Assembly (NCBI GenBank): GCA_964030785.1
Contig: OZ034969.1
Span: 43,434,201 to 43,498,200 of the forward strand
From: Siderastrea siderea
Taxonomy: Eukaryota > Cnidaria > Anthozoa > Scleractinia > Rhizangiidae
Length of the DNA stretch: 64,000 nt
Direction of reading: 5' to 3'
This document shows, one piece after another, positions 36,901-49,522 of this stretch. The position numbers were made by a program, and so were the translations under genes. Within the stretch, counting starts at the first letter, position 1. Each line of letters opens with the position of its first letter. The notes below the pieces were generated by a model that was not told the DNA's origin, ran no database searches, and saw nothing but the letters and a program-made list of their open reading frames with translations.

Positions 36901-39900
36901 GTATACGTTTGTGGTTTGCTGGTGCACATTTACGTGTATGCACCTGGGAAGACAGACAATCGGAGTAACATTTTTGGTCCAAAGAAACAACACGATACAA
37001 TGCAAAGACCAGCCTTTGAACCATCAACCCTCTGACAACCTGATCAAAAGTCAACCAAGAGTACAATGCAAGGACTGCCATGCCTAAAAGAGCATAACTC
37101 TGGCTAACAGCATAATTGGACCCAAGTAATAACACTCAAAATGCCCAAAATTTCACATTTTGTCATGTTGCATAACTTGCATCACAAAATATACAATGCA
37201 CTCACCTCATAAATATTAAATTGCTCCATCAAATCAATATTTGTCCCTGGTTTTTTCTGGTGCATCTAAAATATAAATGTACAGTTATAAAATTATGTAG
37301 TCTGATAGTTGTAACATCTATGCTACCACAAGGCTAAGATTGCTGAAAAACATCAAAGCCATCAATCCATGGGCATTGAAATGTTCTACTGTATAGTAGC
37401 TACATATAGGGTACAACTACAACTACAGCTTTAATATTGAAGCATCTAAACAGCATACAGAAGCAACCCCCTTCTCCCTCCCACCCTGCTCCCCCAACCC
37501 CAACAAAAGCTATTAAAGCTTAGTTATATCTTCCATGTTTTTTTTTTACAAAAACTGGCCATTGACAAAACTCCCAGGTTACAGTGTGAAACTTTATACC
37601 ACAATTTATCACTGTTTTTCACTGATCACAGAGTCTGTGTGAAAAGCAGGCTTCAATAAGAAATAATGATTGCAATGACGACCAGGATGATAACAATGTT
37701 CTACATGGGCTTACCTTGATAATCTGTTCCATCCCCTGTTCTTCAAGTGCATCAGTGATGTCATAAAACCCGTCTTGGCTTGGTGTACCATACAAAACCT
37801 TACAAGAAGAAGAATAATAAGTAAGAGGAATTTCAAATAATTAGCATAGAATGTTGGCTATGATCAGGGTAACAGGTAAAGTTGCTCTCACGCCACAAGA
37901 TGTCAATGCAGTCAGTGCTTAACTCCATTCTCATAACAAGAAGTCAGTTACTCCAAGCAAAACAAGTTACTCAACCAAGCAAGGGCAATTTGTTTAAAAG
38001 ATTCTTGTTTGATTCCTCTAATGATTGACGGATAGCACATGCAGCTGGTTGGAGTGGCACAAGAGGCCAGGCTTCATCCAACCTTAAGATCACCCTGCCT
38101 CCACAAACTATTAAAGTAAACACCTTAAAAATTAAGCACTTTGTAAAGACAGGACCATACAGCTCTGTTGGTAGAAAAAGGGCACAAACCAAAGATGAAA
38201 AAATCACCACAATTTCCATAATTTGTTTATTGTACAATTTGTACAATACTACAATTTACTGTAAGTGTTTGTAATAGTGAGATAATGCTAAAAGAGAACA
38301 TGTAATGTGTACCTTGTTAATGAGTGTCATAGCATAAATAAGAATCTCTTCATCTGCTTGAGACTCTTTTTCTGTCATAATTCCGATAATTTCAGCCCAA
38401 TCCTTGACACCTAAAGAGGATATCCTTGCATTAATAAATGGTATGCTGAGGCATACTAGTGTGGCTTCAACTTACAGGAGGGGAACCCCGATGTAACGGC
38501 ACCCCTATACAATGAAGACGCCGGTATAACAAAGGAGATTTTTCAGCCCAGTAATATTAGTCACATGATTTCACGTTTTCACACCGATTTGATCGTCAAT
38601 CACAACACATTGTATCATCCCATCACCATTGATACCATCACGAAAAAAATAAGATGCTCTTGGTTATTTGAGCTACTAGTTTGTGGGTATGAGGTCAAGT
38701 GGCTGATTTCCGTTGAATTATAATAATGAGACAAAGCACGATATACAATAAAAACTGTCACGTACAAGTGCCAGAATGTATACTGTCATAAACTTTCAAT
38801 ACTAAAACGTAGAGACAAATTGCAAGATAGACATACCCTTTCAAAAGTTGTTGATTTGACTTCGCATTTGAACAATTTGTCATTACTCAAGATAAGTTGT
38901 TTCTGGGACACCGTTGCCTGCTAATTGACATCCGAAGATTAACGAGCACTTTAGAAGCGTGCACTCTGGCTAGTTCGTGAAGGTTGCATTGTTTTCTTTC
39001 ACCTAGACTACCACGTTAATTAACATCTAACAACCATATTGAAAACGTAGTGAACCCATCCAACCAACTAATGCCTCACCAAGAATTGTACATAGCTGAT
39101 AAAATGGAGCATGGCGAAAACCATGAAGAAACGTAAAGACTAAAATCTTACACCGGAAACTTGACGCAATTTGCACCCCCTAGCTTTATGAACCTTTATA
39201 CCCTACGTGACATGCGCGACGCATGCTTATCTTTTTTGTTACCAAAGGTATACCACAAGTGTACCAGAGAATTGTAGGTCTATATCCACACACAAACTCC
39301 ATCGAGTGATAGCAATGTGGTCTTCATTCCATGAAGCCACACAAAAATGAACAACAGTACTAACAAGAGACTTTTTTCACATAACTGATCCAGACCTGCT
39401 AACTTTAAAACAAGTAAAAAATAACTTGTTTAGAATTTCTTTGTCATTGTACATCTTGATTGCTTTCTTCAAATTTCCCAGATGTTTTTCATCTGGGTTC
39501 AGCTTGAAACAGGGTGTAGCAGCAGTCTGTGTGACCTTGATAAACCATCCCATATATAGTGAATCACAACTTTTGCACAGTCATTAGTGTACCCACATTT
39601 CACGGGAATGAGTATAGAAAACTTAAACCCAGGTTTCAATCAAAAATTGTTCTAGGGCCGTGCAACAGTATGGACAAATACAATGTGGCTGTTTGGCTTG
39701 TTAGTATTTGCAACACAAGGTTTTGAAATGATGCTAGTACCATTAAGACTGCGAAAATATCCTAAACTGTGAATGTCAAGGTCAAATTTGGATAGTGGGC
39801 AGTTATTAATTAAGTGATAATACCCTGTGATAAGTGATAATATCCTTTGATCCCAGTGTTAAATCTACTCACTGATTACTACAAAGTTCCTTCCTTAGAG

Positions 39901-42900
39901 ATATTAAATCTCAAGCAGTGTTATTTTGGGAATATTCCAGAAAAAGGGCAGACGTAGAATGGACCATAACTGCGTTCTATTGGAATTTACACCTTTCTCA
40001 GAATGAAAAGAATGCAGATTATCCTTTTCATTCCAGAAAAGGGCAAAGGCCCAAAGAGATTTGAAACCCACTCTGGGCATTACTGTTCTGGAATTATAGT
40101 CCAAAAACAGACAGCCTTAAATATTATCCATATACATGCATTCAAGTAATGCTTTTTCGTAGGAGAAAAAATGGAAAACCTGGGTCCAGCTAATACCACA
40201 TGTAACCAGGTTTCAAAAGGTACCCAAGATCTCTGTTTCTCTTACTGAAAAGTGTTTCAAAAAGTAGCCAATTTCAACTTACAATTCAAAAGATTTAAAC
40301 AAAGTAAAAAAATGGACTTGGATTAGCTTAACCCTGCTTTAAATAACTGGCCTGTAAAAAACATCAGAGCAAGGACAAGAAGCAAATATATTTAACTCAA
40401 ACCAAGCCAGGCCTGAGTATCAAAGCCTTCCAACATTCGTATGGATAATGTACATGTAAGGTCAGAAATCAGACATCGACAACTCTCAAATGCGATAGAA
40501 GAATGCTGGCATTTGCAGACTTTAAGTAAGTAAAGTAAGTAAGAAACTTTATTTTAAAAATATATTGTAATTTCATGTGCTTGTCCTTTAATAATGCATT
40601 AATTACGCTGTAATACAAATATTTTTATCTACTGCTAACAAACTTCCTGTGTTAAGCTGGTCAGTGCCTGCAGACTTTAACATGGTGCAAATGTCTACCA
40701 ACAAATTAGATATTTAAGAATTTTCACACTTGCCAGCCAGTTAATGGGACAAACTCTCAATACAGATCAGTACATTGATTGGTTAAAGGTTACCATAAAT
40801 TTATTGTTTAGCTTTTCTTACTAAATTTTCAGTAACACAAAAAGAAAAAATGAAATAGAAAATAATTAAAAACAGATTGGGTAAACAAAGCCTATTGGTA
40901 ACTAAGGTTTGCAACATGCTAATAAAGACACATGACATATGCCATCAAGATTTACTGAGAAAAAATCTAAAAGCATTGTGCAACCTTCTTAAGGACGGTG
41001 CCTCCTAATACAGATGTATTTTTGCAAAGGTAATGACTATGGGGAAAAAGTAGATCTTAGCAAGGGTAATGGGAATCCGAAAAGAAAAATGTGGGTAACC
41101 ATGCATTTTTAAGAGATAATTAAGCAACAATATAATTCGAAAAAAGCGTTAAAAAACAAAGAATGTATGGCAATTTCTTTCCAAATTTAAGCTCAATTAT
41201 CTCTGAAAGATGCATGGTTACCCCCAATTTTCGTTTTGGATTCTGATAGCCCTTGACAAGATCTGCTTTTTCCATATAGTCTTAAACCGCGCAAAAATAT
41301 TGTTGTATTAGTGGGCAAATTCCAGCAACCTGAATATCCCGAGATGCACAGAACGTACGTATGCGCGGTAACAAAAGGAGGCACTGTCCTTAACTTAGAA
41401 TTATGGTGTATTAGTAATTTTGCAAGGGAAGAGAGAATTATTGAACTCGGTGTAAAATACAGATTTTTTCAATATTATTATGCTTTCACACCTTGATTGC
41501 TATCCACAGCTTGAACAGCATCATACAACACTTTGGAGTTAGATTCTGTGTACTCCACAAATACCAGAAGAAGTTTAAGTGCTGTCTTCCCTACCAAGCG
41601 AAACTGAGGACAACAGGAGAATAAATATCAGCAGTAATCAGTGAGAAGTGAGAACTGCAAGTTGGGCATGCTACTAAAACTAATTTCCTAAACTCTTTAC
41701 ATGCAGCTCTAAAGAAAGTCAAGCAAAAATATCATAGAAAGATCTCAGTCAACCCTTTAAGCCCTGATATGAGAATGTATATTTTCCTTACTGTCCTCCC
41801 TACATTCCGTATAAAACTAGTAAGGAGAATTTGTCCAAATATCAAGACATCTTATCCTTGGTGATTGTTTCCTTTATTCTCATCACTTGAATGTTTGAAC
41901 AAGCAGTGAGGCTGTAAAGAGAAATTTCATTTTCATCACAGTTAGGGATTAAAGGGTTAAGGCAAAGTAATATGGGTAACATTTTCATGGAACTTTTTAT
42001 GCAACAATTTTGCATTGCAAGTTGTGATTATTTGTTGCACATACAGTGACACCTGAGCTTAACAAATTTTTAATGTTGCAACGAGTAGAATGACGTCTAC
42101 TTTCTGCAAAAAGATAACTTTTTGTGCGACAAGGTAGTATTATACATGCAACTGCTTGTTTCGACAAGTTGCCTCTTAACTACCAAAAATTCTTCTTTTT
42201 CAATTAATTCTACTTACTCCTCCAGTATTACTACGTATTGTTTAATTCAGACAAACTGTCAACAAAACGTTCACCATTTAAAGTAATCAATACCACCAAA
42301 CTTCTACTAGATCTAAAGACATCAGTATACAACATTTGTAAATATCTTGAGGCCCTTTGCCTAAAAAAGGACCAGCTACAATGGAAAAAATAAAAAAGTA
42401 CAATGTTCTGCAGGAATACTTACTCTGGATGCTGTCAGTGAGTATAACCACTGGATGGTGTCACTGTGGTTAATAACGCCATTCATTCCATCAACATACA
42501 GCATAATCTGACCAATGGCTGTCAATAACAAAACATCAGTCACCAACTTAAAATCAGCAATTTCCTCACTCCCTTTACTTCACCAATTCACTTCTCTCCA
42601 CTTCTATTAAATGGAAGAGTATAATGCATGCATAGTAAAGTAATAAACACATCCAGTGAAACCAAAACATGTCAGCTTCTAACATAATATTTTTACTGCA
42701 GCTTGCAATGACATATGAACTCTGAAGCTCTTACTGCTATCAACCAAAAAAGTTTAAAACAAGTTCAAAAAGTCACACTAGTGTGCTATAACTTGTGGAT
42801 TTCAATGTACTTTGATGATTTCTGCCTTTTAGCATCCACCAGTTGTTGTCATACACTTACCTTATGACTGACGTCAGTAAAAAAGGCAAAGACATTACTG

Positions 42901-43755
42901 AGGTATTGAAGCCATTGAAATATGCAGTAAACAGAAAAGGCCTGAAGAATTCTGTAAATTTGCCCACCTCTGAGAATGTAATTTTGGTAGTTTTGGTCCG
43001 CATCTTGACCTACTGATATCAACGCACTCAGGCCATCAGAGTTAACAAACTCATGAACAAGGTCTTTATCATCCTGCAGAAAACAAAGTAAACATTCAAA
43101 TAAATTATGCTTTTTAAGACAATTTGTGTGATTACCTTGGGAGAATTATTTTAGCATTACATGCAGAACAAGACCATAAGAAAGTTTAGAAGCCGGACTT
43201 TAGTCACTGACAGGGGTAAACATGATGATTAATTAACAAACTACATCATTTCAAAACAGATGCTTGAGAAGAATTTTGAAGATTATTTAGGATAGTGAGC
43301 AATAAAGAACTCCATAGAAGGACAGGGATGTCATCAGTGACAAGCATGATTAGAACTCGGAGATGGCAATGGATAGGGCACGGGTTACGTAAAGAACCTT
43401 TGGATGACAGCAAAGTGGCAGTGAGTTGGTTACCACCAGGAAAAGAAGCAGAGGCAGACTGAAGGACACGTGGTACAGGATGGCTAACAAAGGACTGAAT
43501 TTGGTTGGGAGAGTTGGGGTGGGATACTCATTGATATATACATATATATTTATTAGACAATTTTTATGCTATTTATTGTACATTAGGATTTTAGTATTAA
43601 TTATTATTATATTATTGTAAATAGTTATTGAAAAGCCTGTCAAGGAATAACCATTAAAGACCATTTCCATTTCCATTAAGTTAACCAAAAGCAGACCAGA
43701 ATGGAGAACCTTTTTTGTGTGTGCCCTATGCGACATTGGGTGTGAAAAGGATTTG

Positions 43756-43795
<40 letters not shown>

Positions 43796-46700
43796 CTTTT
43801 CAAAACAGAACAATTTTGAGGTGTTTTTATTGTCCCTCAGTCCAGAACTGGTCAACTTGTATTTTCCTTATGTTGATCCATTTGACATCATTCTGATCTT
43901 AGTTTTAGTCTGTTCTTTTACACTACTGTAATCTTCCAAGGATTTCAGTAACTGGAGATAGAGATGTCAGGCCAATATGAGTGTCACCCCTCTAGCAAAA
44001 TATTATTTTTGCACATTAAACATTAACAAAACATAGATACACAAATACCCTACCTGAAAAATTTGTTTCAGAGAGAACAAAGCTCTCCTAAGTTCTCTTC
44101 CAGATGCTGCAAGTAGTTTTGCTGTAAGGAAAAAACGATATCCATTAATTACCAAGAAAAGAAGAAAAAAGAAAAAAATAGGCGTCTTCTGTTGATTTGT
44201 TATAGATTAAACATAGGGCCAATTGCAGAAACAAAGTTTAGACATTAAGAAAAGCATGGTCTAAAGCAATCGTAAGCAGCAAGGTCACAACGAACACCAC
44301 AAATAGTTAGACTCTTAGATGCAGCTTTGTAGTCTGTGGATCGTCCAAGTTCTAATAATACTGCTTATACCTAACTTATGAAGGGCCAGTTTTAACCTCA
44401 ATAATATAACCTTGTACCAGGTCTACTTCACCCTTCATTCAAGCAATCACCCCATAATGTTCCAGGTGGAAAGCTTCACTACAATAACTCTGTATGGTTG
44501 CTTATTGCAGTGTTGATTTTTAGTTACTTGTATTCACAAGCCTTGAAGTACAGTCATGTAGTGCAACTTAAGCACAATATCATACTTTAAATTCCAATGA
44601 ACCCTCACACAAATCATCCATGATTAACACTTACATGTAGATTTATTTAAATTACCAATACCTGTGCAGTACACGGTAATTAAAGATGACTTATTCACTG
44701 CTAAAATGACATGTCACTAAGTGCTGTTATAGTCTTAAGCTTTATTTCTTTTAATGGTCTGCACAACTACCAAGAGAAGTTATTAGGCACACACTGCTTC
44801 TTATTAAACATACATGTATTGTTTCCTGCCACTTCTTAATTGAAATGGTTCATTTACTGTGCACAAAACACAGCAAAGCAAGCACACCTGTACACTATAA
44901 TTGAAATGCCTCTCACACAAGTCCACTCACTGTGCTATAGAAACAAGTTGACAAAAGACATGTAGACTAAAATAGCTTGAAGTGATCTACAGTGTAGTAC
45001 ACAGGACAAAAGGCAACAGTATGGCAGAGTTACAAATATAAGTTCCTTTAAAACTAGTACAAAAGGCAACCAATTCTTTGTGTGGTTATTGAAAACTTGA
45101 GGTGAACAGAGAGATATTGATCAATTTACAGTACAAACTCCCCTTTTTATGCGAGCTGTAGAAGCACACCAATATAACACAATATCTGCTTATAATTTAC
45201 ATACAGAACCCTTTCTAAGTCTGGTACCATTCCAGCTATCATCCACTACTTTAATTTGACATGTCTTTATAGTTTTTGGTTTTCATTTATTCTCATATGT
45301 CTGTATTAATTATTTTTATATGTAATGTCATTATAAAACATTTTACAGTTTATTTATTATTTTCTCCTAATAAAATATACAGAACAAAAGGCTGTGATGT
45401 ATCCAAATTTATTAACTCTGCCTGAAGGTGACAGTTCATAAACCAGACACAAAAAGGGCACAAATTCTCTATATACTGTATATTACTAAAATGACATGAA
45501 TGCCTCATGACCTACATGTTTGTTGGCTATCTTGGCAATGCAACTGTTAGGGATATATCATTTAACAAATAATCCTTTGAGTCCCAGTTTCTTATGGTAC
45601 ATTGTACCAGTTGGGAGAATTTACTTGAACATCAAAACAACTGTTGTTTGGTGAACATTTCCTTTATTCTCGTGACCTGAACCTTTAGTCAAGTGGTGAC
45701 ACTGTAAGGAGAAATTAGATGCTTGTGTCGGGGCATGTGGGGCTCATGGCTGGGTTGCCAGCAATGGAGTAGTCCATCTGGGGGTCGGCTCAGACCACAG
45801 TGGAGGCCCCTGGATATCCCAGGCACCCAACCACCATTATGGTATACGACACAGTTGGTTGAATAAAATTAAAGCAAAACTCTGATGTAAATCTTGACAA
45901 ACTTGTATTCAATTTACAGCTACATGTACTAATTAAATTAACTCACTTGAATTATTAATTACTTTTAGCTGGTAATTTTCCCAGTAACACACAATAGGAC
46001 CAAGAACTTCAGTCTAATATGAAATGTACTCTCCACCTATTCTACATAAACACAAAAAATTTTCATTTTTTTTTCATAACAGCCTAGAACACCAGCATGT
46101 ATATCAATACTCAGGGTAACATTTTGATTCACAATTAGGTCTTTTTATATATGGATTAATTATGGGGTGTCACATGTCATTTTGACTGAGTATTTTAAGA
46201 TGAAAATAAGAGATAAGAAAATGGATCGCAGTTTTGATGGCATTCCTATGGTATTTTTGTCTAGTTGAAAAAAGCCTTAACTTAAAATTATTTACCACTT
46301 ACAACAAAACAATAGAATAAGCCTTTCTTTAACATTCATGTATGATACAAGTTTCTTAAAAATAAGGGGTATATGTACAGTGCTATACTATACAGCATCA
46401 CTTAGTACACTTCAATCCTGAAAAATACTTATTTTATTTACTTCAAACGTTATCCAATTCATAATTAAACAACAAGCCAATTAGTTTTGCAAAGGTTGTT
46501 ACAATTAAAGTAATGAAGCCAAAATAAAAATGTTTTTGCAAAACACAAAAATAGATAAAACGGTTGTGAAAGTTGCCAAATTTTGAACTCTTTTTTTAAT
46601 TTGCCAAAAACATTAACCTTTCATAGTAATTATTCAACTTTCAGACATTAATAGATGGTTTTTTGAATGCTTCTATCAAACTATTGTGTCTCATCTTTCA

Positions 46701-49522
46701 AACTTCTTGTCCTCAATTTGTTTTTTAGCATATTTTGCTATCCTCCCAGTTTATAAATATCACTATATTTTTCGCAGAAAGTTTTTTAGGTCTAAACTTC
46801 TTGTCTTGTTTTCAAAACTTTACTTGCAAACACAGATCAATGATCCAACAGAAACACTCTAACAGGGCTTAACTCTACACTTTCTTACAATAAATAAACA
46901 TGTTTTGTCTAGGTTAACGGTGCTTAACATTCAGAAGCAAATTTGCATCGTTTATTACATCCAAGTGAACTGATGACTAAATACTAGGAAAAAAGGAAGT
47001 TTGTTGTACTTGCTACATCCCTGAAAAAAACTGTTTTAACTACACGTCAATTGTAAGTATACGTTCATCATAAAAGCAGGTTCTACTATTGCTCTGACTT
47101 TAAAATTAAATAACTAAATAATGGCTTACTGGAAGTAGGATATTCCATATTCTCTTACATGTATGTAAATTTCATTGTAAAACAGTTTGGAAACTGTGAA
47201 CAGGGAAGATGTCCCAACAACACATTTCACTAATAGTTTAAAAAAAAATGTTTATGATCTCCACTAGCTAGTATGCTCAGTCAGCCATGTTTTATGGTAA
47301 ACATAGAAATTAATGTCAAAGTCGCTGAAAAACTTTCTCATTAAAACCTGTGGATCAGACCAATGCTTTAAAGTTTTTTTTTTACTTCTTTTAATACAAG
47401 TTAATCATCAATTCTCATTTCTATCATAAATGAGAGATCCTCAGGATCAAAGATTAATGAAAAGATCATTTCTATAATGGTACAAGGTATCTTAGATCTC
47501 AGATAAGTGACCTGGGTTTGTAAATTACCAACTGAACATGCCCTGAATTATTGCTGAGATTATTTTGCGCACATACAAAACAGAAAAGTTTTAATCTAAA
47601 GACAGATAACAGAGACAGGAAATCTTATGAACAGTGATAAAATCTATGAAACTTTGCTACAGCATAGGAGTGATGTCTTTGTTCTCATGCCCTAGACATC
47701 TATTCAAGCATTGAAACTCCAGGCTAAATTGTATCAATGTCGGTTTCTCAAAAGATATTCATGGCCACTTGATGAGAGTAAAAGATTGCCAATACAAGGT
47801 AGAGTTCGACCAATTCCACACACACTCATGATAAACAAAGTCATTGTTTCTTGCACAAGACCCATAGTTAAATATGGTCAATCATGTTTCGGGTGAGTAA
47901 GCACGAAAAGAAAGTTCAAAACAGCCCCGAAAATGGTCTTATGACAACTACAGCCACAAAAGGCAGCAAACAGAGGATCACAAATTAGGAGTGTTTGACT
48001 AAAATTGGTGTTATGTCTTAGTTTCCCACGATGAGTCATCAAAAGTTCACTTCATAAAATTAACTCAATTGCAAAAGCCATTACAGCGAAACCAGCATGA
48101 CCTGAAACGGACAACACGAAATCTACCCGGTATATCGCCTAGTTCTTGCTGTTCATTCACAGTGCGTTGACAAAACCTTTCTTTGACGTCCAATAGGGAG
48201 AATGTCAAGTCACGAACAGCTACATCTCACGCACAGGAACCATACAGATTGCTCAAAGTAAATATCCCGCGAGTAAACTGATCACTGCTCCAAACGCAGA
48301 TTACAACCCTATTTTTATGCAAATTACCCTTCAAAACAGTAACGCGCTAAGCGAAAAATTTTCCGTGCAAGATTGAAGTGGCCGGTTGGACTAACAAAAA
48401 GATAGTCTTCGGTTTTTTTTGTTTGTATTATTGGAAGGGCAAAAGAAAAGAACGGAAATCACAAAATTCTAACTAGCTGTCTGTTGACTTATTGACCCAA
48501 ATAAGCTGGCAAACAGTAACATAACCTAACTACTTGAAATGCCAGCATGCTGTACAAACGGCAAGCAACCATTAGCGAGCTAACATTGTATCTTGTAAAG
48601 ATGGCGCACTGTTATCCGATATAAGCCAAAACAACAAACTCTACAGGTTATATCGAAGTGTTCAAGACTTCCAAAACAGACCTTTACACGCCACAAATAT
48701 CTGTCTTCCGGAACAGTTGGCAATGCTTTTGTGTGTGTTCGGGAAAATCCGAACGGATCAGACATGCGACAGTTCTAATTCAGACACTGTTCAGATTAAA
48801 AATTACTCTCCCCTTTTCCCTTCGACACGAAAAGCTATTTAAATCACGCTTTTTAATGTAAACGTGTGCTCATACAGTTTAACGGCCCAAAAACAGCACT
48901 ACCAAACGTATAAAAATAAAAATTCTGAAAGCTAATCTTACCTATACAGTTGTGCACTCGAACAGAGAGAGCTGTCCGCAGAATTATTGTGTTTTTGCGG
49001 CTACAAATAAAAACAAAAATTCAGTTACCAGTACAATAACACGAAGTTAACCTTCATTGGGAGAGAATAAAACACTGGCTTTAGCTGTAATTAAGGCTTC
49101 GTAAACATATAAGCTTAAAGTCAGATTAAAATCTCTTCAAACCTGTCTAAAAATCCCTCCAACAGATCGGCTTGCTCTTCAAGCGAACTCTCAAGATCCA
49201 AATAACATCCATTATGCGACAGCTGTAAGGCCACATCGTCGATCTACACGAACACATTATCACAATTAATAAAAATAAATTGAACACCAACAACTAACAA
49301 CACTACGAAATATTCCAAGCTCAGCTGAAGAGCAATAACTAAACAAAACGAGCGGCATACACTATGCGGTGCAGATAACAATCGGTGGAGACCGGCGATT
49401 TGCTGGAAAAGTGGAATATTCAAGTGGAATGTGTACGTTGGAGGCCGTGTTGGTTCAGGAAAATTCGTGCTTGCAAACGGGTCCGTATCATCTAAATACT
49501 GAACTTTACAAGTTAACGCCAT
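23572..49522 (-). CDS. FHOD: FHOD-type formin (FH1/FH2 domain-containing protein), complete
   Basis: Twenty-five coding exons: 49361-49522, 49143-49243, 48942-49000, 44054-44121, 42968-43073, 42424-42518, 41492-41603, 38313-38410, 37715-37798, 37206-37265, 36412-36476, 35762-35793, 34688-34943, 33777-34045, 31884-33256, 31057-31221, 30385-30567, 29485-29604, 28098-28259, 27380-27495, 26844-26918, 26305-26362, 25420-25560, 24607-24910, 23572-23654. The lengths sum to 4347 nt, a multiple of three, giving 1448 residues and a TAA stop. This is close to the length I recall for vertebrate FHOD3. The N-terminus ([18 protein letters not shown]) is diagnostic for FHOD. FHOD formins bind actin filaments in stress fibres and sarcomeres downstream of Rho/ROCK; the cell role here is inferred. 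Cnidarians are expected to have one FHOD gene, so FHOD1 versus FHOD3 cannot be assigned. Confidence 0.95.
23705..24118. mobile_element. TTAA-flanked MITE between the last two FHOD exons
   Basis: The 20-bp perfect ends TTAAGGGGGCAATATACCTG and CAGGTATATTGCCCCCTTAA bound a 414-bp element, the TTAA probably being the target duplication. The GGG start after TTAA fits piggyBac-type ends. It fills much of the intron between the two tail exons. Confidence 0.75.
25420..31221 (-). CDS. FHOD: FHOD exons 16-23: FH2 actin-nucleation core
   Basis: Exons 31057-31221, 30385-30567, 29485-29604, 28098-28259, 27380-27495, 26844-26918, 26305-26362 and 25420-25560 encode residues 981-1320. Visible landmarks are [15 protein letters not shown] (the segment that carries the conserved actin-contacting Ile in formins), [60 protein letters not shown] and [13 protein letters not shown]. 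The FH2 core nucleates actin and caps barbed ends processively. No key block is missing. Confidence 0.94.
27149..27170 (+). repeat. G22 homopolymer
   Basis: Twenty-two G in a row in a FHOD intron. On the transcribed (minus) strand this is C22. The length is likely to vary between reads or alleles. Confidence 0.9.
27850..28030 (+). repeat. Two degenerate 106-bp repeat units in a FHOD intron
   Basis: GTACAAGGTGATTCAAACAT, TTTGAGTCTG, AGTGTGACCATCCAAATAAA and AGCAGCACTTTCCTGTGGTT match the unit of the array at 63651-64000. The spacing between units is about 107 bp. Confidence 0.65.
28525..28554. repeat. 30-bp perfect palindrome
   Basis: ATGAGCTAATTTTTT is followed at once by its exact reverse complement. 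It lies in a FHOD intron, about 100 bp after a (AAC)-like, AT-rich retroposon-style stretch. Confidence 0.8.
28685..29284. mobile_element. AGGCCGGCAC-ended MITE with TAA target duplication
   Basis: The ends AGGCCGGCACACACGAGGGG and CCCCTAGTATGTGCCGGCCT are flanked by TAA. The terminal zones repeat GGGGACA/TGTCCCC words. The centre is a second palindrome (about 29010-29155) with TTTGCATTACAATGTATT arms. The 3-bp TWA site suggests PIF/Harbinger. Confidence 0.72.
29674..29820. mobile_element. GGCCCCAGTTGTTCAAA palindromic MITE, copy 3
   Basis: A 147-bp near-complete palindrome with GGCCCCAGTTGTTCAGA at the left and TTTTGAACAACTGGGGCC at the right. Interior repeats of GGATAGCGCT lie in both arms. 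It is in a FHOD intron about 70 bp from exon 18. Confidence 0.75.
31884..33256 (-). CDS. FHOD: FHOD exon 15: linker, coiled coil, FH1 and start of FH2
   Basis: The largest exon, 1373 nt, residues 523-980. A charged Ser-rich linker is followed by a Glu/Arg/Ala-rich coiled coil near residues 790-850. FH1 at about 888-921 has three proline runs separated by Gly/Ala, the profilin-actin docking segment. The FH2 lasso begins at [12 protein letters not shown] near 929 and includes the Trp that anchors FH2 dimers. The opposite strand is also open for 361 codons (31546-32631), a side effect of the repetitive composition. Confidence 0.94.
33777..34943 (-). CDS. FHOD: FHOD exons 13-14: Ser/Arg/Pro-rich linker
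   Basis: Exons 34688-34943 and 33777-34045 encode a low-complexity basic linker. Features are a [14 protein letters not shown] start that resembles the FHOD3 RRRSRRHS block, then a run of [15 protein letters not shown] repeats ending in [11 protein letters not shown]. Such sequence is usually disordered and rich in phosphorylation sites; that is family knowledge. Confidence 0.88.
35016..35382. mobile_element. AGGGACACTGTC-ended MITE
   Basis: The left end AAGGGACACTGTCACGGGG and the right end GGGGACAGTGTCCCTT are inverted repeats around about 335 bp without coding content. It lies in the FHOD intron between exons 12 and 13. Confidence 0.65.
35762..35793 (-). CDS. FHOD: FHOD exon 12, 32-nt microexon
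   Basis: A 32-nt exon between a TTCTTCTCAG acceptor and a GTACGA donor. It joins the FH3 exons in phase 2 and leaves in phase 1, and without it the frame from exon 11 to exon 13 would break. It encodes a short basic/Thr stretch ([10 protein letters not shown]). A second acceptor 6 nt further in would also keep the frame. Confidence 0.7.
36412..49522 (-). CDS. FHOD: FHOD exons 1-11: GBD/FH3 regulatory region
   Basis: These exons encode residues 1 to about 336. They include [69 protein letters not shown] and [17 protein letters not shown], all typical of the FHOD GTPase-binding/FH3 armadillo region. This region normally folds back on the C-terminal tail to keep the formin inactive. Intron phases are mixed, and every junction restores a conserved codon. 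Confidence 0.93.
36859..37044 (-). mobile_element. Degenerate SINE-like repeat
   Basis: GGATGGGATGCTAGTCCATC, then GTGCACATTTACGTG, CACCTGGGAAGACAGACAAT and a final GCCTTTGAACCATCAACC. This is the layout of a common invertebrate SINE with a tRNA-like end: read on the minus strand it gives GGTTGATGGTTCAAAGGC, close to a pol III B box. No A box was found, so the copy is probably dead. Confidence 0.45.
40989..41393. mobile_element. TTAAGGACGGTGCCTCC MITE
   Basis: A 405-bp element with inverted ends TTAAGGACGGTGCCTCC and GGAGGCACTGTCCTTAA. The centre is a long hairpin with GGTAACCATGCATTT and ATGCATGGTTACC arms. The same family recurs at 62938-63275. It lies in the FHOD intron next to exon 7. 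Confidence 0.75.
43346..43797 (+). mobile_element. 5'-truncated LINE 3' end with ATG-repeat tail
   Basis: A plus-strand frame reads [20 protein letters not shown] and SWLPPGK, then shifts by one base to [13 protein letters not shown]. This is the usual C-terminal tail of RTE/related non-LTR reverse-transcriptase polyproteins. A (ATG)n tract at 43755-43795 closes the segment, as short-repeat tails do in RTE elements. Only the last part survives and the frame is broken, so it is inactive. It lies antisense in a FHOD intron. Confidence 0.6.
44122..48941. other. Long FHOD intron without recognised features
   Basis: This is intron 3, 4.8 kb and strongly AT-rich. A GC-richer 130-bp patch at about 45720-45850 looks foreign but has no recognisable ends. 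No conserved exon was seen in either strand. Confidence 0.5.
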
